From Pseudomonadota bacterium (GTDB taxonomy: Bacteria; Pseudomonadota; Alphaproteobacteria; Reyranellales; Reyranellaceae), in the NCBI GenBank assembly GCA_020160955.1, contig JAIUOX010000003.1, positions 1-64,000 on the forward strand: a stretch of DNA of 64,000 bases, given 5' to 3'. Made by a program: the position numbers and the translations under genes. Below are positions 26,133-34,342 of the stretch, piece by piece. The notes below the pieces were generated by a model that saw only the letters and a list, made by a program, of their open reading frames with translations, did not search any database and was not told the DNA's origin. Position 1 is the stretch's first letter, and each line of letters begins with the position of its first letter.

Positions 26133-27662
26133 ATGTTTCAGCCCAGGCCGCCCTTTCCGTGGCTCTACGTAGCTCCGGAAGACGAGGAGCAGCAGTTTCT
26201 TGGTTTCAATGTCCAACCGCCGCTGCTGGACAATTTTGTCCGGGCAGCGCGTGGCTACGCACCGGCAAGCACCGGAAGCGCATTGTCGTTTCCCACGGAT
26301 CCCTTTGGATTGCAGGCGCCAGAGGCGCCACGCTTCGGCATGGCTCGCTGGCCGGCTTGGCTCGGGTCCGAGGACTCCGACCCGCCGCAGCCGGAGTATC
26401 GGCCCGAGTGGCCGGCTGAAGAGGACGACGAAGAGCAAAGCGTTGAAATCCAGGTCCCGCCAGGAGCGAGCGGCGGCAAAATCGACACCCTGCCGCAATC
26501 GCGCCCGTCCCTGCCGCCTCCGTGGACCCTCCAACCCTGGCCCGAGCCGACCACGGGGCCGGACAATGAGGAAGGCGATTTCGAACAGGTTCCGATTCCT
26601 GCGCCTTGGCCCGTTCCGGCGCCACCGGTGCCAACTCCACCCCAACCGCTACCCCGCCCCGATCCGGTGGCGGAAGCGACGCGGCAACTCGCTCGACTTT
26701 ACGGCCTCAGGGGGACTGGCTGGCCCCTCTCTTGGCGGCAGCCACTGCAAATGCCATCGCAGTCCTCGCAGTCCTCGCAGTCCAACTATGAGTTTCGTCG
26801 GCTCCAGGGTGATATCCGGCAGGCCCGGGTTCACACGGATGGCGTTGACTCTCGATTTGTCTTGTCCAACGCGGGATGGCGCTTTCCCAAAGGGCCGAAG
26901 GGGCCGTCTCGACCAAAGCCTCCGGCGGAGGATTGGAAGTTGCCCCCACGGGACCACAACAACCCGCCGGGACCTTCCCCTACGGAACTTCCACCACAGC
27001 CATTCGACCTAAAGAAACTTCTCGATCTGATCCTCCGCCTTGGGCCGCTAATTCGTGGACAGGACTACGACCCCTTCTCCGATATGGAAGTGCCCCCTGG
27101 GGGTGTCATGACGAGAGCAGGAGTGCGAATGCACCCAGACTTGCCTGAACCTGCAGAAGGGCGTGACTACCTTCCACGGAGGGCGGACCATCAAAGAGGC
27201 TACATAGGAGAACTTCATCTTGCCAACCGCGTAGCCAACGAGGCGCCAGGTGAGATTGTGATTCGCTACGGGAATCGAGCCGGTGCCCATGGTCCGGACA
27301 TCATCACAGTGAATCGCCAGGGCCGGGTATTCGTTCTCGATTCCAAGTGGCGCACGAATCCTCGAGGCATCACAGAGGGGGCAAGGGCGCATCCAAACCT
27401 GAATGTTCGGGAGATGCAGAATCTTTTGCTTGATGCGCTGCTGGAGGCGTACACGCGGAAGCAGATAAGTGGAATTCTCTACGGACGAGCCGTCACAGAA
27501 GTGCGAGCGGGAAACTTTTCAATCGGGACGATAGGGACCGGCAATGCGTACGACGGCGTCGTGCAAGATATCGTAGATGGCGTAGTGGGCCCGCCACGAA
27601 GGATCACGGGGCCGTCTGAAAAAGGCGGCATCGCCCGGATTTTTGAAGGACAAAAGCCATGA
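26133..27662 (+). CDS. Putative toxin: proline-rich protein with C-terminal PD-(D/E)XK nuclease-like domain
   Basis: The protein has 509 residues, with no signal peptide or membrane segment. The start MFQPRPPFPW follows GGGGGA. Residues 80-180 and 250-292 are very rich in proline and acidic or basic residues, with a short SQSSQSSQS repeat at about 209-217. The C-terminal domain (about 350-509) reads RGYIGELHLANR (Glu360), GPDIITVN (Asp389) and VFVLDSKWR (Asp403 and Lys405). This E...PD...DxK layout matches the restriction-endonuclease fold, as in the Tox-REase classes of polymorphic toxins. I infer a nuclease effector. The delivery route is unknown: no VgrG, PAAR, Rhs or CdiB gene is in the window. 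The stop overlaps the next gene by 4 bp. Third-position G/C is visibly lower than in neighbours, suggesting transfer. A non-toxin nuclease remains possible. Confidence 0.65.
   Translation: MFQPRPPFPWLYVAPEDEEQQFLGFNVQPPLLDNFVRAARGYAPASTGSALSFPTDPFGLQAPEAPRFGMARWPAWLGSEDSDPPQPEYRPEWPAEEDDEEQSVEIQVPPGASGGKIDTLPQSRPSLPPPWTLQPWPEPTTGPDNEEGDFEQVPIPAPWPVPAPPVPTPPQPLPRPDPVAEATRQLARLYGLRGTGWPLSWRQPLQMPSQSSQSSQSNYEFRRLQGDIRQARVHTDGVDSRFVLSNAGWRFPKGPKGPSRPKPPAEDWKLPPRDHNNPPGPSPTELPPQPFDLKKLLDLILRLGPLIRGQDYDPFSDMEVPPGGVMTRAGVRMHPDLPEPAEGRDYLPRRADHQRGYIGELHLANRVANEAPGEIVIRYGNRAGAHGPDIITVNRQGRVFVLDSKWRTNPRGITEGARAHPNLNVREMQNLLLDALLEAYTRKQISGILYGRAVTEVRAGNFSIGTIGTGNAYDGVVQDIVDGVVGPPRRITGPSEKGGIARIFEGQKP
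26757..26783 (+). repeat. Three tandem copies of a 9-bp unit inside the toxin gene
   Basis: TCGCAGTCC is repeated three times without change, encoding SQS units between the proline-rich half and the rest of the protein. Copy number may vary between strains through slippage, always in frame. Confidence 0.8.
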
Positions 27663-28462
27663 ATGCCAAGTTTGATGTCTCGACTGAGCGAGAAGACATG
27701 ATGGCGGTTCAATTGCCCATCATATCCCGCTTTGATCCCGGCAGGCTTGCTCCCGTGGCGCTTCCCGGGCAACTCCTCTTCAATATCGAGTCTCTCGCCA
27801 AGTGCTATTGGCTGGGCTTGGCCATGGATGCGGTTCCCCGACTGCTCGACATCATTGGCTGGATGGAAACGAGGGTGCCGCCAGACATGGGATATTGGCC
27901 GCGAGGTCGATTCCATCCGCTCGAGGGCGCAATTGCGCATAGGGATTGGTGGCTGTCGTTGGGGTTGGGCAAGTGGCTTGTCGGGATGCCAAACCCGGAA
28001 GCGGACCTGGCGCGAGCCGTAGAATCAGTATGGAGTGGGTGGCAACAACTGTCGCTTACCGAAGCTGATGACCTTTCTCGGGAACGTGATGCCAGGCTAG
28101 GCGAGTACGTGGCCACGGCGCTGGCGGCGAAGAGCCCGGAACGCGGCATCCTGTTCTGCGGCTCGCCCGGTGGCCGCAAGTTGGCATCCCGGGTTCGGCC
28201 TATCGTCGAATTCGGAGAATGGGCCTGCGCCCATCTTGTTGGAGGAGGGGCCCGCGACGCGGACTTTGTTTCCCGGGGCGCTCACATGCTCAGGCTCACC
28301 CTCCTCCCCTATTTTCGGGCGGGTGCCAAGTGGATCGAGCCGACCCTTTGGCTCAAGACGATTTACTTCGACAGCGGGGTTACGAAGACACCGGAGGAGA
28401 CGGTCTTCCGCGCCTACGACTCCCTGCCCGGCATACCGCGGCCAACCTTCGTGTCCCGGTAG
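27659..28462 (+). CDS. Putative immunity protein paired with the upstream nuclease-like toxin
   Basis: This 267-residue protein of no family I recognise has no signal or clear membrane segment. The middle holds tryptophan- and leucine-rich helices (LAKCYWLGLAMDAVPRLLDIIGWM, DWWLSLGLGKWLVGM). ATG 27659 overlaps the toxin stop (ATGA) and has GAAGGA 7 nt upstream, so translation is coupled. Size, cytoplasmic character, coupling and shared low-GC composition fit an immunity protein that neutralises the nuclease in the producer. That role is inferred from position only. A second in-frame start (MMAVQ) lies 13 codons in. Confidence 0.55.
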   Translation: MNAKFDVSTEREDMMAVQLPIISRFDPGRLAPVALPGQLLFNIESLAKCYWLGLAMDAVPRLLDIIGWMETRVPPDMGYWPRGRFHPLEGAIAHRDWWLSLGLGKWLVGMPNPEADLARAVESVWSGWQQLSLTEADDLSRERDARLGEYVATALAAKSPERGILFCGSPGGRKLASRVRPIVEFGEWACAHLVGGGARDADFVSRGAHMLRLTLLPYFRAGAKWIEPTLWLKTIYFDSGVTKTPEETVFRAYDSLPGIPRPTFVSR

Positions 28463-28484
28463 GAGTGCCGAAGGGTCCGGCTGG

Positions 28485-29390
28485 TTAGAGCAGGGCTCTG
28501 CCTTGGCTTCCAAGCACCTCGAGCAGCCGCGCGTTGAAGGCGTCGGCCGCCTCGTAGGCGACCCAGTGGCCGGCGCCCGGGATGACGTGCATCTGGAAGT
28601 CCGGCTGCAGGGCGCGGAACAGGTCGATGCGTTCCTGGATGTGCGGGTACGTGGTCGAGTCGAACTCGCCCCAGATGCCGGTCATCGGCACGGTGACGCG
28701 CGGCAGCACCTCGGACAGCCGGAACGCCTGGCCCATCTCGCGGCTGCGCGTCTTGGCCCGCGTGGTGTTCAGGATCTGCATGTGGATCGCCACGCCGTCG
28801 ACTTGCGCGGGGTCGTGCAGCATCAGGATCTCGAGGTTGCGGCGCGCCTCGGCGGCCAGCGTCGCGGGATCCATGTCCGGCAGCAGCTTGTGCAGCTTCG
28901 GGCCGGGCTTGCGCGTCGCCTTCAAGCCGCCGGCGCCGACGAACACGACGCGGCGGATGCGCGGGGCGAACAGCGTCGCGATGTGGCCGGCGATCATGCC
29001 GCCGAACGAGAAGCCGGTCAGCGCGAACGGCGCGTCGGGCGGCAGCAGGGCGTTCATCGCCGCCTCGACGGCATGGGTCACCGACCAGACGTCGCGCACG
29101 TCGTCCGGCGGGTCGCTGTCGCCGAGACCGGGCAGGTCGGCGGCGTACACCGTGTAGTGCCGCGCCAGCGGCTGGACGTTGCGGATCCAGTGGATCCACG
29201 AGCCCGAGCCGCCGTGGAACAGCAGCAGGATCGGCTTGCCGGAGCCCTCGCCCCAGACGTGCCACATCATCTTGCCGCCGTTGTTCATCGGCACGCGCAC
29301 CGCGCGGCCCGTGGCCTCGACGGCGGCGATGTGTTCGGCGGCGGTGCGGCCGTCGGCGAGGCGCGGCACGCCCGAGTAGTCGAGCGGCAT
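28485..29390 (-). CDS. Alpha/beta hydrolase
   Basis: The 301-residue alpha/beta-hydrolase fold protein has oxyanion region LLFHGGSGSWIHWIRNVQ, nucleophile elbow GFSFGG (Ser) and acid in GEFDSTTYPH. The catalytic His is in IPGAGHWVAYE. It resembles carbon-carbon bond hydrolases of meta-cleavage pathways and haloperoxidase-like esterases, but the substrate is not deducible. Its ATG overlaps the stop of the upstream serine hydrolase gene by 1 bp (TGATG), so the pair is an operon. The gene ends 22 bp from the toxin-immunity island. Confidence 0.87.
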   Translation of the reverse strand: MPLDYSGVPRLADGRTAAEHIAAVEATGRAVRVPMNNGGKMMWHVWGEGSGKPILLLFHGGSGSWIHWIRNVQPLARHYTVYAADLPGLGDSDPPDDVRDVWSVTHAVEAAMNALLPPDAPFALTGFSFGGMIAGHIATLFAPRIRRVVFVGAGGLKATRKPGPKLHKLLPDMDPATLAAEARRNLEILMLHDPAQVDGVAIHMQILNTTRAKTRSREMGQAFRLSEVLPRVTVPMTGIWGEFDSTTYPHIQERIDLFRALQPDFQMHVIPGAGHWVAYEAADAFNARLLEVLGSQGRALL

Positions 29391-30457
29391 CAGGCGATCG
29401 CCCCGAGCAGGCGCTCGACGAAGCCCGGCGCCTTCTTGCGGTCGATCCAGCGCAGCACCGTCACGAGGTCGTGGTCGGGATCGATCCAGACGATGTGGCT
29501 GCCCCAGCCGAGCGCGAAGTAGCTGCGCTCCGACGCCGCCGCGAACTGCCGGCGGTCGGTGTTGAGCCACCACATCAGGCCGTAGAACGGTGCCACCGGG
29601 CAGGGCTTCACCAGCTCGTCGGTCCAGCCGGCCGGCAGGACCTGCTGGCCCTCCCAGCGGCCGCCGCCGGCCACCAGCCGGCCCATCAGCGCGAGGTCGT
29701 GCGCCGAGATCACGATGCCGCCGCCCCAGTGGCCGCCGCCCGGCACCGACACCATCGGCTTGCCGTCGATCGTCACGGTCGCGTTGCGGTAGCCGTCCCA
29801 GCGCCAGCCGGCCGACGCGCCGATCGGGTCCATGATGCGCCGCTTCAGCACCGCCGGCAGCGGCTCGCGGAACAGGTGCAGCAGCGACAGCGACAGGCGG
29901 TTCACGCGCACGTCGTTGTACTCGTAGAAGCTGCCCGGCCGGCGCATCGCGCGGCGCGTGCCCTTGGGCGCATCGGCGACCGCCAGCCCGACCACGCGGT
30001 TGTGGTCGATGCGGTCTTCCTTGTCGAACAGCGTGCCCGACCACTCGCTGGTCTGGGTCAGCAGGTGACGCCAGGTGATGTCGCGGTTCTGCTCGCTGGC
30101 ATAGCCGTCGTCGAGCGCAGTGTCGGCCACCCGGTCGTCGAGCGACTTGATCCGCCCGTCGCCCAGCGCGAGGCCGGCCAGCAGGGCGAGGAAGCTCTTG
30201 GCGACGCTGAAGGTCATGTCGGCGCGGTCGACGTCGCCCCAGCGGGCGATCTCCCGGCCGCCGCGGTAGACCAGGCCGGCGGCGGGACCGCGCGGCGTGA
30301 TCGGTCCCAGCACGGCGTTGTCGGGCGGCCCCTCGCCGGAATCGTAGGTCATCACGAACTGGCCGTCCGGCATCGTCATGCTGGCCGGCCAGGCAGACTC
30401 GGCGGCTTGCGCCCAGGCAACCGCCTCACGAAGGTCCTTCATGCCCGCAATCAACAT
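29390..30457 (-). CDS. Serine hydrolase of the beta-lactamase/PBP (class C-like) family
   Basis: The protein has 355 residues. The active-site SxxK is in MTFSVAKSFLALLAG. The Tyr motif is EYNDVRVN, in the position of YxN. HWGGGIVISAHDLALMGRL and GWGSHIVWIDPDHDLV provide the usual C-terminal core, where HxG-like residues replace KTG. Members are esterases, amidases or peptidases, often cytosolic. No signal peptide is visible. ATG 30457 and an in-frame ATG at 30442 are both possible. It is divergent from pyrC with 35 bp between starts. Confidence 0.83.
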   Translation of the reverse strand: MLIAGMKDLREAVAWAQAAESAWPASMTMPDGQFVMTYDSGEGPPDNAVLGPITPRGPAAGLVYRGGREIARWGDVDRADMTFSVAKSFLALLAGLALGDGRIKSLDDRVADTALDDGYASEQNRDITWRHLLTQTSEWSGTLFDKEDRIDHNRVVGLAVADAPKGTRRAMRRPGSFYEYNDVRVNRLSLSLLHLFREPLPAVLKRRIMDPIGASAGWRWDGYRNATVTIDGKPMVSVPGGGHWGGGIVISAHDLALMGRLVAGGGRWEGQQVLPAGWTDELVKPCPVAPFYGLMWWLNTDRRQFAAASERSYFALGWGSHIVWIDPDHDLVTVLRWIDRKKAPGFVERLLGAIA

Positions 30458-30492
30458 TGGAGACCGGGCGGGAGCAAGCGTAGAAAACGTCC

Positions 30493-31548
30493 ATGTCGAC
30501 CGCTTCTTCTGCCCCGCAGACTCTCACGCTCCGCCGTCCCGACGACTGGCACGTCCACCTGCGCGACGGCGCCATGCTGCAGGCCTGCGCGGTGCACACC
30601 GCGCGGCAGTTCGCCCGCGCCGTCATCATGCCGAACCTCGTGCCGCCGGTGACGCGCATCGCCGAGGCCGCCGCCTACCGCGATCGCATCCGCAAGGCGG
30701 TCCCGGCCGGGCTCGACTTCGAGCCGCTGATGACCTGCTACCTGACCGACGGCGCCGACCCGGCCGAGCTGGCCAACGGCAAGCAGCAGGGCGTCTGGGT
30801 CGCGGCCAAGCTCTACCCCGCCCATGCCACGACCAACTCGGCGCACGGCGTGACCTCGATGGACAAGATCGCGCGCGGCCTCGAGGCGATGGAGAAGGCC
30901 GGCATGCCGCTCCTCGTGCACGGCGAGGTGACCGATCCCGAGGTCGACATCTTCGACCGCGAGGCGGTGTTCCTCGACAAGGTGCTGGCGCCGCTGCTGC
31001 GCCGCCATCCCGGCCTCAAGGTGGTGCTGGAGCACATCACCACCAAGGAAGGCGTTGCCTTCGTCGAGGCCAACGGGCCGCGGATGGGCGGCACGATCAC
31101 GCCGCACCACCTCAACTTCAATCGCAACGCGATCTTCAAGGGCGGCATCCGCCCGCACTTCTACTGCCTGCCGATCGCCAAGGCCGAGGAGCACCGGCTG
31201 GCGCTGCGCCGCGCGGCGACCTCGGGCAGCCCGCAGTTCTTCCTCGGCACCGACACCGCGCCGCACACCGTCGACACCAAGGAATGCGCCTGCGGCTGCG
31301 CCGGCATCTTCAACGCGCCGGTGGCGATGCAGCTCTACGCCCAGGTCTTCGCCGAGGAAGGCCGGCTCGACGCGCTGGAGGCCTTCGCCTCGCTGAACGG
31401 CCCGCGCTTCTACGGCCTGCCGCCCAACGAGGCGCGCATCACGCTCCGGGCCGCGCCGTTCGAGGCGCCCGAGCGCGTCGACGTTCCGGGCAGCGATAAG
31501 TCGGTCCTGGTGTTCCGTCCCGACACGCCGCTCGGCTGGACGTTCTGA
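30493..31548 (+). CDS. pyrC: Dihydroorotase PyrC (class II)
   Basis: This 351-residue zinc enzyme of pyrimidine synthesis closes carbamoyl aspartate to dihydroorotate. Metal and catalytic residues are visible: His20 and His22 in DDWHVHLRD, the carboxylated Lys106 in VAAKLYPAHATTNS, His143 in LVHGE, His181 in VVLEHIT and Asp254 in LGTDTAPH. Length and motifs match the Escherichia coli-type enzyme. The Shine-Dalgarno is weak. It is followed after 25 bp by the NUDIX gene. Confidence 0.97.
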   Translation: MSTASSAPQTLTLRRPDDWHVHLRDGAMLQACAVHTARQFARAVIMPNLVPPVTRIAEAAAYRDRIRKAVPAGLDFEPLMTCYLTDGADPAELANGKQQGVWVAAKLYPAHATTNSAHGVTSMDKIARGLEAMEKAGMPLLVHGEVTDPEVDIFDREAVFLDKVLAPLLRRHPGLKVVLEHITTKEGVAFVEANGPRMGGTITPHHLNFNRNAIFKGGIRPHFYCLPIAKAEEHRLALRRAATSGSPQFFLGTDTAPHTVDTKECACGCAGIFNAPVAMQLYAQVFAEEGRLDALEAFASLNGPRFYGLPPNEARITLRAAPFEAPERVDVPGSDKSVLVFRPDTPLGWTF

Positions 31549-31573
31549 CGGGACCCGGCCTATCGTCGGACCC

Positions 31574-32374
31574 ATGAGCAAACGAGGAATCCCGGCCGGC
31601 GCGGTCGTGCGCGGCACCGACAAGGGTTACGACCATTCGCCGGGCACCCCGGCCCTCAAGCCCGGCAGCGAGCGGCCGGTCGAGCAGATCGACAAGAAGT
31701 ATCCCTACATGCGGCCGCGCGACGCCGCGACGCTGATCCTGGTGCGCAAGCGCGGCAAGGTGCCGGAGGTCCTGCTGGGCTGCCGCGACGCCAAGCACGC
31801 CTTCATGCCCAACCGCTACGTGTTCCCGGGCGGCCGCGTCGATCCCGAGGACGCCCGCGTCCCGGTCGCGACGGCGCTCGACCGCCACGTCGAGGCGCGC
31901 CTGCGCAAGGCGGCGTCGGCGCAGCGGGCGCGCGCGCTCGCGGTCGCGGCGGTGCGCGAGACCTTCGAGGAGACCGGCCTCCTGCTGGCCAAGCCGCTGA
32001 AGGGCGGCGCGCCGGACAAGGATTACGGCGAGCACTGGAAGGGCTTCCTCGACGAGGGTCTCGCCCCGGCGCTCGACTGCCTCGATTTCATCGCCCGGGC
32101 GGTGACGCCGCCGGGCCGGCCGCGGCGCTTCAACGCCCGCTTCTTCATGGCGCGGGCCGAGGATGCGGGCGGCGAGATCCGTCATTCCAGCGAGCTGGGC
32201 GACATCCGCTGGGTGCGCCTCGACGAGGCGCGCGAGCTGCCGCTGCCGACCATCACCGGGCTCATCCTTGGCGAGATCGGCCGGCTGGTGAAGGAGCCGC
32301 CGGACCGCAAGAGGCAGCGCAAGATCCCGCTCTTCACCACGGTGCATCGCCGCCACCTGATGCTCGAGGAATAG
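31574..32374 (+). CDS. NUDIX hydrolase
   Basis: The protein has 266 residues. The Nudix box is split: YVFPGGRVDPEDARV at about 91-105, then a helical insertion of roughly 25 residues, then AAVRETFEETGLLL carrying the REx2EE metal-binding core. This inserted form is common in alphaproteobacterial NUDT19/CoA pyrophosphatase-like enzymes. The substrate is unknown and could be a nucleotide sugar, CoA derivative or dinucleotide. It lies 3 bp before regB, so it may share its transcript. Confidence 0.85.
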   Translation: MSKRGIPAGAVVRGTDKGYDHSPGTPALKPGSERPVEQIDKKYPYMRPRDAATLILVRKRGKVPEVLLGCRDAKHAFMPNRYVFPGGRVDPEDARVPVATALDRHVEARLRKAASAQRARALAVAAVRETFEETGLLLAKPLKGGAPDKDYGEHWKGFLDEGLAPALDCLDFIARAVTPPGRPRRFNARFFMARAEDAGGEIRHSSELGDIRWVRLDEARELPLPTITGLILGEIGRLVKEPPDRKRQRKIPLFTTVHRRHLMLEE

Positions 32375-32377
32375 CCG

Positions 32378-33685
32378 GTGGCGGGCAGCGCCGCGCCCGT
32401 CGTCAGCCCGGGACTGCCGCCGCGCGGCGGCGTCCGCCTGCGCGCGCTGGTGCTGATCCGCTGGGCGGCGGTCGCCGGCCAGTGCTTCACCGCCGCGGTC
32501 GTCCATTTCGGTCTCGGCTTCGCCCTGCCGGTCCTCGCGGTCGGCGGCGCGATCGGCCTGTCGGCGCTGCTCAACCTCGCGGTCAGCCTCGGCCGGCCGG
32601 GCTCGGCGCGCATCGACGATCGCGAGGCGACGATGTTCCTCGCCTTCGACATCCTGCAGCTCGGCGTCCTGCTCTACCTGACCGGCGGCCTGGTCAACCC
32701 GTTCTCGCTGCTGCTGCTCGCCCCCGTCGCGGTCGGCGCCACCATCCTGTCGCTCGCCAGCAACATGGCGCTGACGCTGCTCACCATCATCGGCATCGCG
32801 CTGCTCGGCGTGTTCCACCAGCCGCTGCCGTGGCGCGGTCCGCCGCCCGACCTGCCCGACATCTACCAGGCCGGCGCCTGGGCCGGCCTGACGCTCACCA
32901 CCCTGCTGATCGCGCTGTACGGCTGGCGGCTGGCCGAGGAGCAGCGCCAGATGGCCGACGCGCTGGCCGCGGCGCAGGCCGCGCTGGCCCGCGAGCAGCG
33001 GCTGTCGGCGCTGGGCGCGCTGGCCGCCGCGGCGGCCCACGAGCTGGGCTCGCCGCTCTCGACCATCGCGGTGGTCGCCAAGGAGATGCTGCGCGAGGTC
33101 GAGGCCGACGACCCGCTGCGCGAGGACATCGAGCTGCTGTCGGCCGAGTCGGACCGCTGCCGCACCATCCTGACGCGCCTCTCGGTCGACCCGGCGGGCG
33201 ACGTGTCGGACGCCTACACGCTGGTGCCGCTGCCGGCCCTGATCGAGGCCGCCGCGGCCCACGCGGCGCGCGACGGCATCGCGCTGCACTTCTCCGCCGG
33301 GCCGGCCGGCGAGGGCGTGCCGGCCACCGCGCCGATCCAGGTCCGCAGCCCCGAGATCATGCAGGGCATCGGAAACATCGTTCAGAACGCCGTGTCGTTC
33401 GCCCGCCACGAGGTCCGGATCCACACCCGCTGGTCGGCCTCGATGTCGGAGGTCGAGGTCTCGGACGACGGGCCGGGCTTTTCCGAGGCCCTGCTCGACG
33501 AGCTGGGCACCCCCTTCATTTCGACCCGCCAGGGCGAAGAGGGACACATGGGGTTGGGTGTATTCATCGCCAAGACACTACTGGAACGAACAGGGGCCAC
33601 CGTGACCTTCGGCAACCGGCCGGGGGTCGGCGGCGGTGCCCGGGTCTCCGTCCGCTGGCCAAATCCCGTCTTCAAGGCTACATAG
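32378..33685 (+). CDS. regB: RegB/PrrB/ActS-type redox sensor histidine kinase
   Basis: This 435-residue membrane kinase has about six hydrophobic segments in the first 185 residues. The quinone-binding motif GGLVNPF (103-109) is that of RegB. The H-box is ALGALAAAAAHELGSPLSTIA with His221. The redox-box cysteine is Cys261 in SDRCRTILTRL. N, G1 and G2 boxes follow (IVQNAVSFA, VSDDGPGFS, GLGVFIAKT). It senses the quinone pool or oxygen and phosphorylates RegA, which in alphaproteobacteria controls respiration, carbon and nitrogen fixation. The start is GTG. It is 20 bp upstream of regA. Confidence 0.92.
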   Translation: MAGSAAPVVSPGLPPRGGVRLRALVLIRWAAVAGQCFTAAVVHFGLGFALPVLAVGGAIGLSALLNLAVSLGRPGSARIDDREATMFLAFDILQLGVLLYLTGGLVNPFSLLLLAPVAVGATILSLASNMALTLLTIIGIALLGVFHQPLPWRGPPPDLPDIYQAGAWAGLTLTTLLIALYGWRLAEEQRQMADALAAAQAALAREQRLSALGALAAAAAHELGSPLSTIAVVAKEMLREVEADDPLREDIELLSAESDRCRTILTRLSVDPAGDVSDAYTLVPLPALIEAAAAHAARDGIALHFSAGPAGEGVPATAPIQVRSPEIMQGIGNIVQNAVSFARHEVRIHTRWSASMSEVEVSDDGPGFSEALLDELGTPFISTRQGEEGHMGLGVFIAKTLLERTGATVTFGNRPGVGGGARVSVRWPNPVFKAT

Positions 33686-33705
33686 CGCGCAATGAAGGAG
33701 TCGCC

Positions 33706-34296
33706 ATGAGCCAGGACACAGGCGCCGGACGTCCCGTGTCGCCCGCCATCGCCGGCGCGACGACCAACAAGGACCGCACGCTGCTGATCGCCGACGACGA
33801 CGCGGCGTTCCGCAACCGGATCGCGCGCGCCCTCGAACAACGCGGGTTCATCGTGACCGCGGTCGGCACCGTCGCCGAGGCGCTGGCGCAGACCGCGCGG
33901 CCGCCGGCCTTCGCGGTGCTCGATCTGCGGCTGAGCGACGGCAACGGCCTCGAGCTGGTTGGCCCGCTGCGCCAGGCCCGTCCCGACATCCGCATCGTGG
34001 TGCTGACCGGCTACGGCAACATCGCCACCGCCGTCGCGGCGGTGAAGGAAGGCGCGGTCGACTACCTCGCCAAGCCGGCCGACGCCGACGCCATCGAGCA
34101 GGCGCTGACCGCGCACGGCCGCAAGCTGCCGCCGCCGCCGTCCAACCCGATGTCGGCCGACCGCGTGCGCTGGGAGCACATCCAGCGCGTGTTCGAGCAG
34201 TGCGATCGCAACGTCTCCGAGACGGCGCGCCGGCTGAACATGCATCGCCGCACCCTGCAGCGCATCCTGGGCAAGCACGCGCCCCGGGAACATTGA
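33706..34296 (+). CDS. regA: RegA/PrrA/ActR-type response regulator
   Basis: This 196-residue regulator has receiver domain TLLIADDDAAFRNRIARAL, phosphorylated Asp73 in VLDLRLSDGNGLEL, VVLTGYGNIATAVAAVKEGAVDYLAKPAD with the conserved Thr and Lys, and a Pro-rich linker. The C-terminal Fis-type helix-turn-helix is ERDNVSETAR-like (CDRNVSETARRLNMHRRTLQRIL), nearly identical to RegA proteins. ATG 33706 has AAGGAG at 33695-33700. It is the partner of the upstream RegB, and the second liv cluster follows directly. Confidence 0.95.
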   Translation: MSQDTGAGRPVSPAIAGATTNKDRTLLIADDDAAFRNRIARALEQRGFIVTAVGTVAEALAQTARPPAFAVLDLRLSDGNGLELVGPLRQARPDIRIVVLTGYGNIATAVAAVKEGAVDYLAKPADADAIEQALTAHGRKLPPPPSNPMSADRVRWEHIQRVFEQCDRNVSETARRLNMHRRTLQRILGKHAPREH

Positions 34297-34342
34297 TGCG
34301 GGGCCGCTGATCACGGCCCAGCTCGCGCTCAACGCGCTGGCG

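Noticed and set aside
26133..28462. Type VI or contact-dependent secretion locus around the toxin
   Set aside because: No VgrG, Hcp, PAAR, Rhs or two-partner secretion gene was found nearby, so only the toxin-immunity call is kept.
34296..34310. Four-codon ATG-CGG-GGC-CGC-TGA reading frame after regA as a leader peptide
   Set aside because: Too short and without a Shine-Dalgarno or attenuator-like structure, probably chance.
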